Below are positions 42,826 to 53,471 of a DNA stretch of 64,000 nucleotides, piece by piece. The stretch is taken from NCBI GenBank assembly GCA_914767885.1, contig CAJZBQ010000011.1, positions 372,001 through 436,000 on the forward strand, in the 5' to 3' direction. The position numbers and the translations under genes were made by a program. The notes under the pieces are model-generated. The model did not search any database. It worked only from the letters and a program-made list of their open reading frames with translations, and had not been told where the DNA came from. The stretch comes from Blepharisma stoltei. Lineage: Eukaryota > Ciliophora > Heterotrichea > Heterotrichida > Blepharismidae. Positions within the stretch are counted from its first letter, which is position 1. The number at the start of each line of letters is the position of its first letter.

Positions 42826-43053
42826 TTAATTACTTGTGTTGGACCTATCAGGAGTAGAAATGAAAGCCACTGTAATCCGATAGGTGCTACCCTTGATTTC
42901 AAAGTTGAAAGGAGGACCGTTTTCGTTTGAACTTAGCTTAAGCTCTTTGTTAATCAATGGTGAAGAAACAAAGTGCTCTTGGAGAGAGGTATCTCCTTCC
43001 TCTTCATGCATGGTTTTACTCTTGAACGTTTTGGATGGTAATCCGCAACCCAT
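42826..43053 (-). CDS. MGCG microprotein family, member A
   Basis: 75 residues. MGCGLPSKTFKSK at the N-terminus (Gly2 myristoylation, Cys3 palmitoylation predicted), an acidic EEEGDTSLQEH block, a variable middle, then the conserved C-terminal core FEIKGSTYRITVAFISTPDRS. First of ten same-strand paralogues spread over 17 kb. No known domain recognised; the core pattern (F/L)xYxVxGxxYxIxVxxxxxPDxS looks like two or three short beta strands. Probably a small inner-membrane-leaflet protein; function unknown. Confidence 0.8.
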   Translation of the reverse strand: MGCGLPSKTFKSKTMHEEEGDTSLQEHFVSSPLINKELKLSSNENGPPFNFEIKGSTYRITVAFISTPDRSNTSN

Positions 43054-43137
43054 TATTATTGGTCAAATTATAAAATGTATGACCATTTTAATTTTCGAAT
43101 ATCATGTGAAAATAAATTTTCTTTTAGATAAGGCCCT

Positions 43138-43397
43138 TACCCCCTCTCCGTAAACAAAATTATGTTGTTTGTTCAAGAAGAGTGTTATATATAAAAATTT
43201 TAAATTAAATTTTTGACGAAATTTAAAAATCCAATTTGAAATAATTTAAACTTAAGCATAATTAGTTAAAGATTTCATTATACTAATTACACTTATATAC
43301 CAATTTTTTTAAGAAATTGTTTGCTCAAGGAGGGTGGGTTTTTGGGCAAAAAAGGGGATATTTCCAATAGTTTTGCTAGCTCACGGAGAGGAGAATT
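43138..43397. mobile_element. decayed BogoMITE-type element
   Basis: TTACCCCCTCTCCGTAAAC at left and CTAGCTCACGGAGAGGAGAA at right, with an inner GCTCAAGGAGGGTGGG copy. About 260 bp, diverged. Confidence 0.65.
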
Positions 43398-43445
43398 ATT
43401 ACTAATTTTTGCTAGTATGGAAATATTATCGTGTGAATTGAAATA

Positions 43446-43712
43446 ATGAGAGCTTTAGGAAGGCAGTTTCAAAGTATTTTTATTACACAATTTAAATGTG
43501 ATTCTTTAGGGTTCACTACCTTATACGGAATCACTGAAAGAGATTTATGAGGTTTTGACGATCGTAGAACAAAAGGAAACTATCCACTAGTTATTAGTGG
43601 TTCAAATAGAACTCTGATTTTGACAGAAGGAAATTTAACTTCAAAAGGTCGTGAAATGAGACAATTTATTGTTGTTCAGAGCTGAGACTGCTTTAGTCTA
43701 TGACAAAAATAA
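43446..43712 (+). CDS. small protein readable only with UGA as Trp
   Basis: 88 residues from the ATG at 43446 to TAA at 43710-43712, with in-frame TGA at three sites (including DLWGFDDRR and SWDCFSLWQK). LVISGSNRTLILTEGNLTSKGREMRQFIVVQ has the look of a folded beta-rich protein. It is on the strand opposite the surrounding MGCG genes. No family recognised; it may be a fragment of a larger gene. Confidence 0.45.
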
Positions 43713-43892
43713 AACACGAAATTTAAAGTTTTAATAAGAAAAATCTAGGCTTTAACTTAAATTTTTGATATTTAATATTAGAAGAGGCTTTTATAATATT
43801 TTGCATTTTTCACAGATAAATCAATAGAAAAAGTTGAAGCTCACTTATTTGAAATTTAACAGTTAATGTTTGAATACCTAAATCAATATTCT

Positions 43893-43960
43893 TACTCCCC
43901 CCGTGAGCGAACAAAAAATTTTGTTCGGGGTATTTTTTATTGGACTTTTTTTTTCAAAAT
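43893..43960. repeat. truncated BogoMITE end
   Basis: TTACTCCCCCCGTGAGCGAAC followed by a shortened inverted partner (TTTTGTTCGGGG); only the hairpin end remains clear. Confidence 0.6.
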
Positions 43961-44242
43961 TAAAAAAATTCCAATTTGTAAAAAATTGAGAAGGAAGAAT
44001 TAATTTTCACTTAGTAAATACTTTTTAATAGCTTAATTATTTATACCCTGAATAGAGAAAGAAACAGCTAATAATACTCAAATATCTTCAAATTAACTTA
44101 TAGATTATAAATTCTCTTGCAAATTGCAAAAAATGTCTAATAATAACTAAAATAGAATTCAAATATTTTATAATTATAATTTTGAGAATTGAAACAGAAT
44201 TCTCATAAACAATAGAAATAAAAATTTCAAATTTTTTTATCT

Positions 44243-44470
44243 AACTCCCTCCTTTAAATTAGAACAAAAAAAATTCTATTTCAATTTAAAAAATGAATTT
44301 TTTATAAAACAAATTTTTTGGGAGTTTTTGTATTTTTTATATATATTATAAATTAAAAAAATTAATTTATTCAGTTTGCCAATAGTTTATAAATTGCCAT
44401 TGAACTATTTTTATAAATAAATATTATCACTTATAAAATTTGCTCCAATTTAAATGTGCGATTGTAAGTT
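44243..44470. mobile_element. decayed MITE family 2 element
   Basis: TAACTCCCTCCTTTAAATTAG at left with an inverted ATTTCAATTTAAA after it, and GCTCCAATTTAAATGTG at right. Same motif as the 1382-2173 element. Fragments of the motif recur near 46730 and 48130. Confidence 0.55.
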
Positions 44471-44555
44471 TAAAAATCAAATTTTTATTATAATTCAGTT
44501 AATATATTAATTATAAACATACTGAATTGTTTGTGTGTAAATAATATACATCATT

Positions 44556-44780
44556 TTAGTGAAATACTTGAGATCGATCAGGTGTTTTAACCATTGCAAC
44601 AACTATCCTATAAGGTGTTCCATGTATTTTGTACGTTAGGTCTGATTGTGTAAAATCTGTTATCATTTTCTTCTTATATTGATTTAAATTGATGTTTGAA
44701 TAGTGAAGAAGAGACGTGTCTCCTTCCTCTTCGAGGCTTTTATTAATTCTGAACGCTTTTTGTGGAGCTCCACAACCCAT
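44556..44780 (-). CDS. MGCG microprotein family, member B
   Basis: 74 residues: MGCGAPQKAFRINK, LEEEGDTSLLHY, and the C-terminal TYKIHGTPYRIVVAMVKTPDRSQVF. Closest to member A by the DRS ending and EEEGDTSL. Lipid-anchor signals as in A. No intron or IES. Confidence 0.8.
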   Translation of the reverse strand: MGCGAPQKAFRINKSLEEEGDTSLLHYSNINLNQYKKKMITDFTQSDLTYKIHGTPYRIVVAMVKTPDRSQVFH

Positions 44781-46093
44781 TTACGCTTTTAATAATTATA
44801 AAGTTAATATAAATCTGGCCAGATTATACGCTGTGATTTCAAAGCCATTTTCTGGAATTCTCTTAAATTTCAAAACGTCCACCATAATCAGTAAAAAAGA
44901 AATTTTATTTTTTATATTTCTCATATATGTAACATATATATGCAATAGCTATTTAGCAAGTAAAAATCGTGTGGATCATTTTATGACATATTGGGCTGAC
45001 CAAAATAATTATTATTGGAAAAATTAACTAAGACAGAACTAGCCGGGCACAAGAAGAATAATATTTATAAAGCATTAGGCGAAGTAGACTTATGCTTTTT
45101 AAATATAAATTATCATCAGGAAAATTAAGAAAACTTTTTTTATGAGCTCAATTTAATAATTAAGAATGAAAAAATTAAAATTCAAAAAAATATAGCAGCT
45201 AAATTCAGTAATATTACATAACTTACTTAATTTGTTGATAATTCAAAATAAGCCTTACGGCTTACTCATTTAAGACATCTAACTCTAAAAGCTTTTTATT
45301 ATGAAGACACTATTATTGAATTTTAATTATTTTAACTTTATTTATTGTATTGGAAAAATAAATGGATTCATAAACTAGCCATATTTTTTGATTCTTTTAT
45401 ATTTAATAGCTTATGATTTATAGCTTAAAGAAAAATAAGCACTTTTTACATCTCTTTCAAAATAAATAATTAAAAAGTTCAACGGACTGTGTATAAGTTT
45501 TATTCAAGTAATTAAATTTTAAGTAAGACTAAGATATTTCTTCTTTAAGTTTAATTTGCTCGTGATAAATCAGGCAATAAATTTAATTTCTTTTATATAT
45601 AGAAAAAAATCTAATTGAAATAAATATAAATAAGAGCACTTGGATCATTAAGCCTCTAAATTCTTAAAAAGCGCATAAGAAAGATAAAAATAAATTTTAG
45701 TATTTTTTTGACTGACATTTTTATACGATCAATCACTTAAATTTTGATTTGGTATTCCACCATACTCACCAATTTTTATTGCAAAGCCAATTCTTCTTTC
45801 ATTAAGAGAGAGGTTCCCAATAGAATAAATCTGTGAAATTGGAGCTATATAGATTTTTAAATGAATTACCATGGTAAGGAATTTTTATTTTAAAATTCAA
45901 AGTATCTAAAATATAAATTTTTTGCCTCTGAGTAAAGAATTTTTAAAAATTAATTCAAGCTGATAGTAAAATTTTATGTTTTTTGGCAAAATTTCTCAAA
46001 AATACCTTTTTTTTATTGATGCTAACTAATTTACATCAAAAAATTAGATTAATTGAAGTTTTGTCTAATTGACTTATATAGTGTATCACATCC
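44781..46093. other. array spacer
   Basis: AT-rich spacer between members B and C. No complete MITE and no convincing frame, with or without UGA as Trp, in the parts I read through. Confidence 0.4.
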
Positions 46094-46419
46094 CTAAGAC
46101 ATCACTAAAGATTTTTCAGGGGTGGAAATAAGTTCCACAGTAATTCTATACTTCGCTCCGTGAACTGTATAGTTAAAAGAGCTTTCAGCGGGATGGAAAA
46201 ATTTATGTTGTGTGTAAAATGATGATGAATTGTCGGGGTGGTCTCTAGCTCTATTCCATTTAATTAGGAATCAATTTAAAAAATTTTAATGAAAAAAATA
46301 TGGTAAGTCTGGCTTTTTTTAAAGAATTTTATTTTATTATATGAGGTAAGAGATGTGTCTTCATCTTCCTCTTGCTCTTTCTTGCTATTGACTCTTTTTG
46401 ATGGTAATCCGCAGCCCAT
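46094..46419 (-). CDS. MGCG microprotein family, member C, with one IES
   Basis: 74 residues after removal of a 101-bp IES. N-terminus MGCGLPSKRVNSKKEQ, acidic EEDEDTSL, then after the junction RDHPDNSSSFY and the core FNYTVHGAKYRITVELISTPEKS. Without excision the frame ends at a TAA inside the insert. The junction falls within the family's conserved DTSL(Q/R)(D/E) block, so homology to the paralogues supports it. Confidence 0.82.
46246..46348. mobile_element. short IES, 101 bp, in member C
   Basis: TA at 46246-46247 and 46347-46348. Removal joins ACATCTCTTA to GAGACCACC, restoring frame and the DTSLRDH motif. The other nine paralogues have no insert here. Confidence 0.85.
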
Positions 46420-47497
46420 TGTTTAATTAATTATTGTATAAATTATTGCCATTTATTAATCGACACATTTCTGAGTTATTTTTATCCTTATCGTTGACGA
46501 AATTATAATTATTTTGCCTATTTATTATGGAATATTTTCCCTTTTATTTTATATTTATGTGATTAGCATTTTTAAACTTTTCATTAATTAGTAAAAATTA
46601 AAATAGTAAAGCTAAATTCATTCGCATATGACTAGATAAATTAGTTTTTAAATTAATTAGGGGAAATTTTAGGCTAAAATGGATTAAAGTAATTCTTAAA
46701 ATAATAGAAATATTTACTCAGACCGTTAAATTGGGACCAAAATTCTGTTCAAATTTAAAGGGTTATCTTTTTTAAACAAATAGATTTTTTGCCTGATTTT
46801 AAATTATTATTAGTCTCTTGTAATCTATTTCATCTTTTTTCATAGGTAAATATTTTTATTGAAGTAACGCTTTAGCTTCCAGCAGGTAAAAAGTTCAAAT
46901 ATTTTTTTCTATTCGTATCTGGGCTTAAGGATTATTATCATTCAATGTACATTCGTAAAGAGTTTTAACTCTTTTGGATAAATCACTATTTACTTTATTT
47001 TCTTACTTCTTCAAAGTAACTCTCAAATAACTTTTTGCCCAAGCACAAAAATAAGCAATCTAACTATCAAGAAAATTTTGGATATTTATACTTAAACACT
47101 CAATTAAACTTCTAATTTTTTCTATTGCAATCAATTGAAGATGGGAAATGTAACTGCTTTTTACTTTTGAATGAAAACAATTTTATAGATCCTAATAAAG
47201 TAGGTATCTAATAGAGATAGCAAAAGATAAAAAATTACAATTATGGCATTTCAAATCTTCTTGAAAATAAAATTTTTATCTAGATAAAAGCTTATCCACA
47301 CATAGGAATTTGAATGAAAATGTAAGAAGAAATAAAAAATTGTACAATTTTCAATAAATATCAATAAAAATTAGCCTATTCTTGTACGTCATAAAACTAA
47401 GTATACTGAGAATGCTTTCATTTATATATACGCCAATAATGATGTTTAGAAAAAGCTTTATAGAATATCTTAGTCAATTTATCAAAAGTTTAATTTA
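46420..47497. other. array spacer
   Basis: AT-rich. A GCCATTTATT word lies 30 nt upstream of member C, and a family-2 MITE fragment (CGTTAAATTGGGACCAAAAT) near 46725. Confidence 0.4.
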
Positions 47498-47746
47498 TTA
47501 GTCAAACTGTGAAGAGCAGTCATTGTACTTTACTCTGCTAATAATAATTGTGTAAGATGTCCCTTTTATATTGTATTCAAAATGGTTATCTCAGCAAGAA
47601 AACCCTGATTTTTGGTCTGCCATTGGAGATTTTATATATATGCTAGGTATTCGAGGATTGGAATTGAAGTATTGGAGAGAAGTATCAAGTTCATCTGCTT
47701 TGTTGAGCTTTGAGGTAGCCTTTCTTTTAGGAACTCCACATCCCAT
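47498..47746 (-). CDS. MGCG microprotein family, member D
   Basis: 82 residues with one in-frame TGA (Trp, SCWDNHFEYN), so it is invisible under the standard code. MGCGVPKRKATSKLNKADE, DTSLQYFNSNPRIPSIYIK, core FEYNIKGTSYTIIISRVK. Paired by sequence with member E (RIPSI versus RMPSI; DNHFEYNIKG versus NNHYEYNIKG), implying a recent duplication. Confidence 0.8.
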
Positions 47747-48930
47747 TGTAATTTTTTATTAATTTAATTCCATAAATTTTGAATAAATGCAAAATATTTA
47801 TTAAAAAAAACTAGCCATTTATCAGAGTCAAATGTAAATTAAAATTTGAAAAATATGTGCTAATCAAAATATTTTAATTAAAATTCCCATAATTGATATT
47901 TCAATTAATAAATTTGTTGCATATTCATTGGGATTTTTCAATTTGCTTCTTTTTTCTATTTACATGATACACCTTTTAGTCAAATCCTAAAAATTTTTAA
48001 TGCTTCAAAAATTCTTAAACTGTAGCTAAATTTATATATATTTTCTTTTTTTCAGCATTGCCTTTATTGCTTAAATATTAATAAAAATGAGCTTATTTGA
48101 GACACTGACCATAGTTCTTACTTTACCCCTTTAAATTAGAAAAAATATTAGTGTATTTCAAATTCTAGTAGGCAGAAATAATAAATCTGCTATTCATGAA
48201 TCTGTTTAATAATCAATATGGCTGCTTCACGAATTATTTGGCATATATCAATTTTGTCCATTGAGAATACATTTAAGAAAACTGAAGCAAAATCTCAACA
48301 ATATATTAGATCGCAGGTTCTCATTCGGATAAAGACTTAAAGCATTTATTTTCGATTTAAATGCACCGCTTTATAGGCGAGATAGCAAATTATCTTCTTA
48401 CAACTTAAATATTGCTTTTAAGATCTTGCATTTATCTATATTAGCTATTTTCAGATTATTCTCAAGAAAACTATAGAGCACTTATTAAGCTTTTTTAAGA
48501 ATGCATATATTTAATGATAATAGAGAAATTTACTTAATGGCTTAAGATATTTATTGACTAAATTAATTTCGAAAAAATTTTACTTTCTTCAAATCCTATT
48601 TAGATATATTTTATTAACATGCGAGCAATCTGAGTTACGTGCAAAGCTGAGAAAAAAGTTGTTTAAAGAGCTAAGTCGCTAGAGGATCGACTAAAATGAG
48701 TTAAATTAAGTAATTATATATGCAATTCAAATTCTTGTTTTCACCAGCCTGCGTTATTATTCTCATTAAAGAGCATTTAAATTTTAGCTCAAAGCTTATT
48801 TTATTGACAACTGGAAGTTCTTTTATATAATTACAATCTATATACTAATAGAACATTTTCTTTAATTGGCATTTTAAAAGGCAAAAGCAGAATTGATATC
48901 CATAGCAACTCAGATGTAGAATCTTGATCT
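47747..48930. other. array spacer
   Basis: AT-rich; carries GCCATTTAT 69 nt upstream of member D, followed by AAATTAAAATTTGAAAA, which recurs upstream of member E (50530) and at 50815. A family-2 fragment lies near 48130. Confidence 0.4.
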
Positions 48931-49789
48931 TACTCCCTCCCCTCCGTGAGTGAACAAAAACATTAGGCAAATCGCTATTTTTTGCTCAAAAACCCACCCT
49001 CCGTGAGTGAACAAAAAATTTTTTAGTAGAAAAATTTTTATGAAAAAAAATTGATATATAAATGATAATTAGTATAATGAAATCTAGAGCTTAGTCTTAG
49101 TCTTAGTTAAATTTATAGAGTAGCTCCGGCCAGGACCAAGGTCCTTTTCTTCCGCCTTTTGGACGCCTCGCTTGCTTTCCTTGCCCTGCTCCCAGTGTGC
49201 ACCTAAGTGCCACAGGCTACCACTCAGCTCCTTCCGGTCATGGGACTTGGTCATGCTATCCCGGAAGTAGGCGAACTGGGTCACCATGCTTCACGTCGCG
49301 CCAGACTAGGGTTAGAGCTAAGGATTAACTCCTTAGCTCTTGTCGGCTCCTGCCATGCCCTCCAAATTGGCACTAGCGGTCCCTAGAGGAAAAACCCTTT
49401 TTGCCCCGTGTCCTATCGGGACGACCCTAAGATCGTCATTGCTGGACTGGGAGGAAAAACCTAGCCGGACACAAACCACCAGTACCCATTCCAGACCTTT
49501 CCCTGGGCGGATTGGCTTCAGGCCGCAGCAAGGTCCCCAATCTCGCCTCAGTTCCGGGAGAGGACGGGTCGGTGTCGTCGCCATTTTATTTGTGTTGAAA
49601 TCTAGAGCTAATTCTGTTTTAATTTGAACAAATTGCTTTTTAAAACACATAAATTAATTAATATTTGCTTTCCAATTTTTGCGAATTAGGATTTTTTTAA
49701 ATTTTGAAGAAAAAAAATTTTAAAAAAAAAATTAACCCCTTCGTGAGTGAACAAAATGTTTTTGTTCCCTCACGGAGGCGGGCGAGTTA
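48931..49789. mobile_element. BogoMITE-type element enlarged by a nested insert
   Basis: TTACTCCCTCCCCTCCGTGAG at left with an inner copy near 48998; hairpin end at right (GTGAGTGAACAAAATGTTTTTG, then GAGTTA). The MITE core word TGAAATCTAGAGCTAATTC is split by the retroposon-like insert. Confidence 0.88.
49078..49609 (-). mobile_element. GC-rich retroposon-like insert nested in a MITE
   Basis: 14-bp duplication TGAAATCTAGAGCT at 49078-49091 and 49596-49609. Left edge is a TAGTCTTAGTCTTAG simple-repeat tail; on the minus strand the element begins ACAAATAAAATGGCGACGAC. Without it the MITE core is intact, so insertion order is clear. Confidence 0.85.
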
Positions 49790-50210
49790 AAGAATTTTTT
49801 TAGATAACTGCTTAAACACCCAGATTAGGTTCCTCATCCTTTTTAATTTATCTCTGGCACACAATTTTAATGCATCAATATTTTAAGACTATTTATGCAC
49901 TCAAACTTCAGCTGGGAAATAAATTTTAATAGTTAGTCTCTTAAAGATCGGAATGTTTCACAAATTTTCCCATCTCAAATTTAAAATTAAATGCACCTTA
50001 TCCACACATTGGAGTTTGAATTAAAATGGAGATTGATTTAGAGATTAAATAATTTTAGATAAGCATTATAATAATTAAGCTATCATTGCTCAAAAAGCCT
50101 TTATATATATCAATCGTGAAAAATTTACTTTTTTAAAATTTAATTTATCAGAATATTTGCTAAATAATTCTAAAAATTAAATTTTAGTGATGGCACTAAG
50201 AGAAGTTGCT

Positions 50211-50432
50211 TTAATTCATGCAGCTAATTATTATTTGATAATTAGTCCCTTTTATGTTGTACTCATAATGGTTGTTTAAGCCAAAAAACTCTAAATTTTG
50301 ATCTGAAATTGGAGGTTTTATATTGATGCTCGGCATTCGTGTATTGAAATTTATACTCCGTAGAGAAGTCTCACTTTCATCACCTTTATTAAACTTTGCA
50401 GGACACTTTTCTCTAGAAATTCCACATCCCAT
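50211..50432 (-). CDS. MGCG microprotein family, member E
   Basis: 73 residues: MGCGISREKCPAKFNKGDE, SETSLRSINFNTRMPSI, core YEYNIKGTNYQIIISCMN. It ends right after the core, lacking the TPDxS tail of other members. Closest to member D. Confidence 0.8.
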   Translation of the reverse strand: MGCGISREKCPAKFNKGDESETSLRSINFNTRMPSINIKPPISDQNLEFFGLNNHYEYNIKGTNYQIIISCMN

Positions 50433-51762
50433 GGTTATTAAATGTTGTATAGATTATGACATTAAAATTTAATTTCAGAATTTTTGCACATCACAAAATA
50501 TAAAAAATTAAATTATCCATTTATTTGAGAATTAAAATTTGAAAATTAAGTGAAAATCAAAATAATTCCTAATTAAAGCATCTTAAGGAACAATCCATTT
50601 CCAGAAATTTTTAATGTTTCATGCTATAGAAGCTTTGTAGCAGATTAATTAAAGAGCGAGCACTCCTTTGTGTGCCTACCCACTATAAGAAAACTGTTGG
50701 AAAAAATAATATGCAAGCAATCTTTACTAGTTTATAATTTAAGAACAATAGCAAATTCCATAAATTTTTTAATCAAAACAATAAAAAATCACCATTTATC
50801 TGATTAAATTAAAATTTGAAAATTAACAGTTAATCAAAAATTTCTTAGTCTAATTTTATGTTGGCAAAAGTTAATAAGTACGGACTGATATGAAATGCTA
50901 AAATATGACTTTCAAGAAATCAGTCAAAAACTTCGCTAAGCATGTTGAGTGCAAGAACAACAGACTATTAAAAAAGATAATTATTTTAATAACTTAAAAC
51001 TAAAAATAAAGGGCTTTTAATATCTTTTTTATACAGAAATTCAAATATTATAGGATTTTGTGCTAAAAATAAATAGCAAAGTTTACCATTTATTAGAAAA
51101 ATTAAAAGTTAAACTATTTGATGTATAATTTACTGATACACCAATTAAAATAATGAAGATAACTAAATAAGTGAGGATTTATAATGATATGAAAGTGTTA
51201 TATTTTAAAGTTTTATTCAATTAAATTAATAACGGCACAAAAGTATGATAGTAAGGCAATTGATTAATGACTAAAAATAATTGAGCTATTAAGGACCTTG
51301 GATTATGAATTCAGGATCTGGACAATTTATTCGCCTATTTATTGGAATAGGATTAAAATATAAAAATTAATCTCTCATTGCTGCTTAAGTTATATTTTTT
51401 AATTAATTGTTTACTAATTTTGTGAAGAAATAAAATCTACTCTCTAATTTGCTTTAATATTCCTTCAATTAAATAGGTTTTAATTTCTGTTGAATCAATT
51501 CAGCATATCACGATAATTTATTACTTAGTTAGAAACATGGTGAAAATTCAAAAAATTGAGTTAAATTCTCATTATAACCGAATTGAAGCCCAATCTTCTC
51601 TCATAATTTTAGAAACTGTTGGTTCTACTCAATTTCAAACAAAGACCCTCAAAGAGAAAAATCATGATAAAGTCTCGTAATTTTATCTTCACTATCAAAT
51701 TTATTTGTTTTGTGTTAATTGCATTATCTAATATTTTAACTTTGGAATTACACTTGTCCAAT
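50433..51762. other. array spacer
   Basis: AT-rich; contains CCATTTAT at 50517, 50792 and 51086, the first two followed by similar AATTAAAATTTGAAAATTAA stretches, which suggests repeated duplication of an upstream segment. Confidence 0.45.
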
Positions 51763-51987
51763 TTAGGAAAGCACTTGGGATAATTCTGGGCTCTTTATAC
51801 AGCTAATAATTATTTTATAAGCCATACCATTTACGTTATATAAGAATTGTCCGTTCTCTTGTCGCTTGACTTTCTGCTCTGTGATTGAGGAATTATGATG
51901 AATATTAATATCTTGGAGAGAGGTATCTCCTTCCTCTATTTCATTTCGCTTCACTTTAAACATCTTTTGAGTAGCTCCACATCCCAT
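51763..51987 (-). CDS. MGCG microprotein family, member F
   Basis: 74 residues: MGCGATQKMFKVKRNEIEE, GDTSLQDINIHH, core FLYNVNGMAYKIIISCIKSPELSQVLS. Carries the full set of family features: Gly2/Cys3, EEGDTSLQ and the C-terminal core. Confidence 0.8.
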   Translation of the reverse strand: MGCGATQKMFKVKRNEIEEGDTSLQDINIHHNSSITEQKVKRQENGQFLYNVNGMAYKIIISCIKSPELSQVLS

Positions 51988-53228
51988 GATTATTTATTTT
52001 ATTATCTTAAAATATTCCATGCAAGATTTGGACTTATTATAATTACTGAACCAGTAATATCTAATCATAATCAAAAGTTTATTGTCAATCAGTAAATACA
52101 GCCATTTTTTAAAAGGACAGGAAATCCATTTTGCCAAGAGCTTGAGTTTTTTAAATTATTTTTTAGATCATATCAACTGAAAAGAATTAAAAATTTTTAG
52201 TCAACAAAACTTTGATAATTGAAAATTAACAAAATTCTAGATTATTAAGAATAATAGTACCTAAATAACGCACTTTATATCGATTTTAATGATGTGGTAT
52301 ATTTATTTAGCTGAGTACAGTGCTTGCAGTTTTATAATACATTGATCTGTTCTTTTTAAAGATGAAAATTAAAAGTAAAATTCACCTTTATGAGTAAAAT
52401 ATTATGTGATAATAGGTTTTAATTTTATATTTTATGCTGATTTTCTAATAATTTTCTAAATTAATTTTATTATGTTTTTAATCTCCTTCTTTCAGATTTT
52501 TAAATAATTGGAAAATGAATTATAAGCTATATGGAGTTATAATATTATTGTTTAAAATTTAAACTTTAATTATTCGAATATTTTTTTAAGAATTTATTAT
52601 TGTAAAAAAGCTAATAAATAGGTAAGATTTAAACGAACTTTATTATTAGATTAAGTTCCATTAATTTTAAATAAATGACACATTTTCCATAATGCTTAAG
52701 TTAAATAGTCTCTACTATTAGGTAATCATCATTGATGATATGCATGTATTAGGCTCTATAATCATGATATAATTTAAATAATTTGGCTTAACTGGTTTCC
52801 TCAATTTTGGATATTCTCTTGAGAAAATATTATGCATGAGAATGCTTTTAAATTTTAATGGCTTAATAACTAAAAATTATCAAATGGAATGCATATACAA
52901 TTTTAGATGTTTACACCAATTCCCATCTTAAGCATTATTAGCTTCGAAATCAGCCATTTAATAGTAATTTTTACTCTAGTTAAGTAATTAAAAAAAGCAA
53001 TTATCTAAGGTTTAAGTTTATATTTATCTAAATAGAAAATGATAGCTGCAGATAAAAATTACGTTTTTGATGATCAGCTGCTGTTCCAAAAAAATCATTT
53101 TGAGTTTCTAATTTTGTTAAGCTAATTTAGATTGTAAATTATTTAAACAAGACACAAGAATTAAACTTTTTTAAAATAGTTTAAATATAAATAAGGCTAT
53201 TTACTATGCATATGCACATATATACATT
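51988..53228. other. array spacer
   Basis: AT-rich, no repeat ends or genes recognised; a GCCATTTTTT word 115 nt upstream of member F. Confidence 0.4.
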
Positions 53229-53471
53229 TTAAGCAAATACCTGTGATGCATCTGGTGTTCTCATATTGCTGACAATTATCTGATAAGTTGCCCCTTTTAC
53301 TTTATATTCAAAGCTGCCTCGAGTTTCAGGTAGCTTTGTTTTGTAGTTAGCATTTGGAGAATTGGCTTTGGTTTTTGGTGTGTAGCAGGTGAGGTCCTGC
53401 TGAAAGGCTTCGCTATTGTCTTCAAGGATAAGTTTTGGTTTGCAAATATTTTGAGAAATTCCACAACCCAT
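53229..53471 (-). CDS. MGCG microprotein family, member G
   Basis: 80 residues from the ATG of MGCGISQNICKPKL; an upstream in-frame ATG at 53513 would bury the Gly2 signal. The acidic block is diverged (LEDNSEAFQQDL, no DTSL). Core SFEYKVKGATYQIIVSNMRTPDASQVF. Confidence 0.8.
   Translation of the reverse strand: MGCGISQNICKPKLILEDNSEAFQQDLTCYTPKTKANSPNANYKTKLPETRGSFEYKVKGATYQIIVSNMRTPDASQVFA

Noticed and set aside
49333-49650. 105-residue frame starting near MATTPTRPLPEL
   Set aside because: Lies in the nested retroposon-like insert and runs across its boundary into the MITE; no support as a gene.
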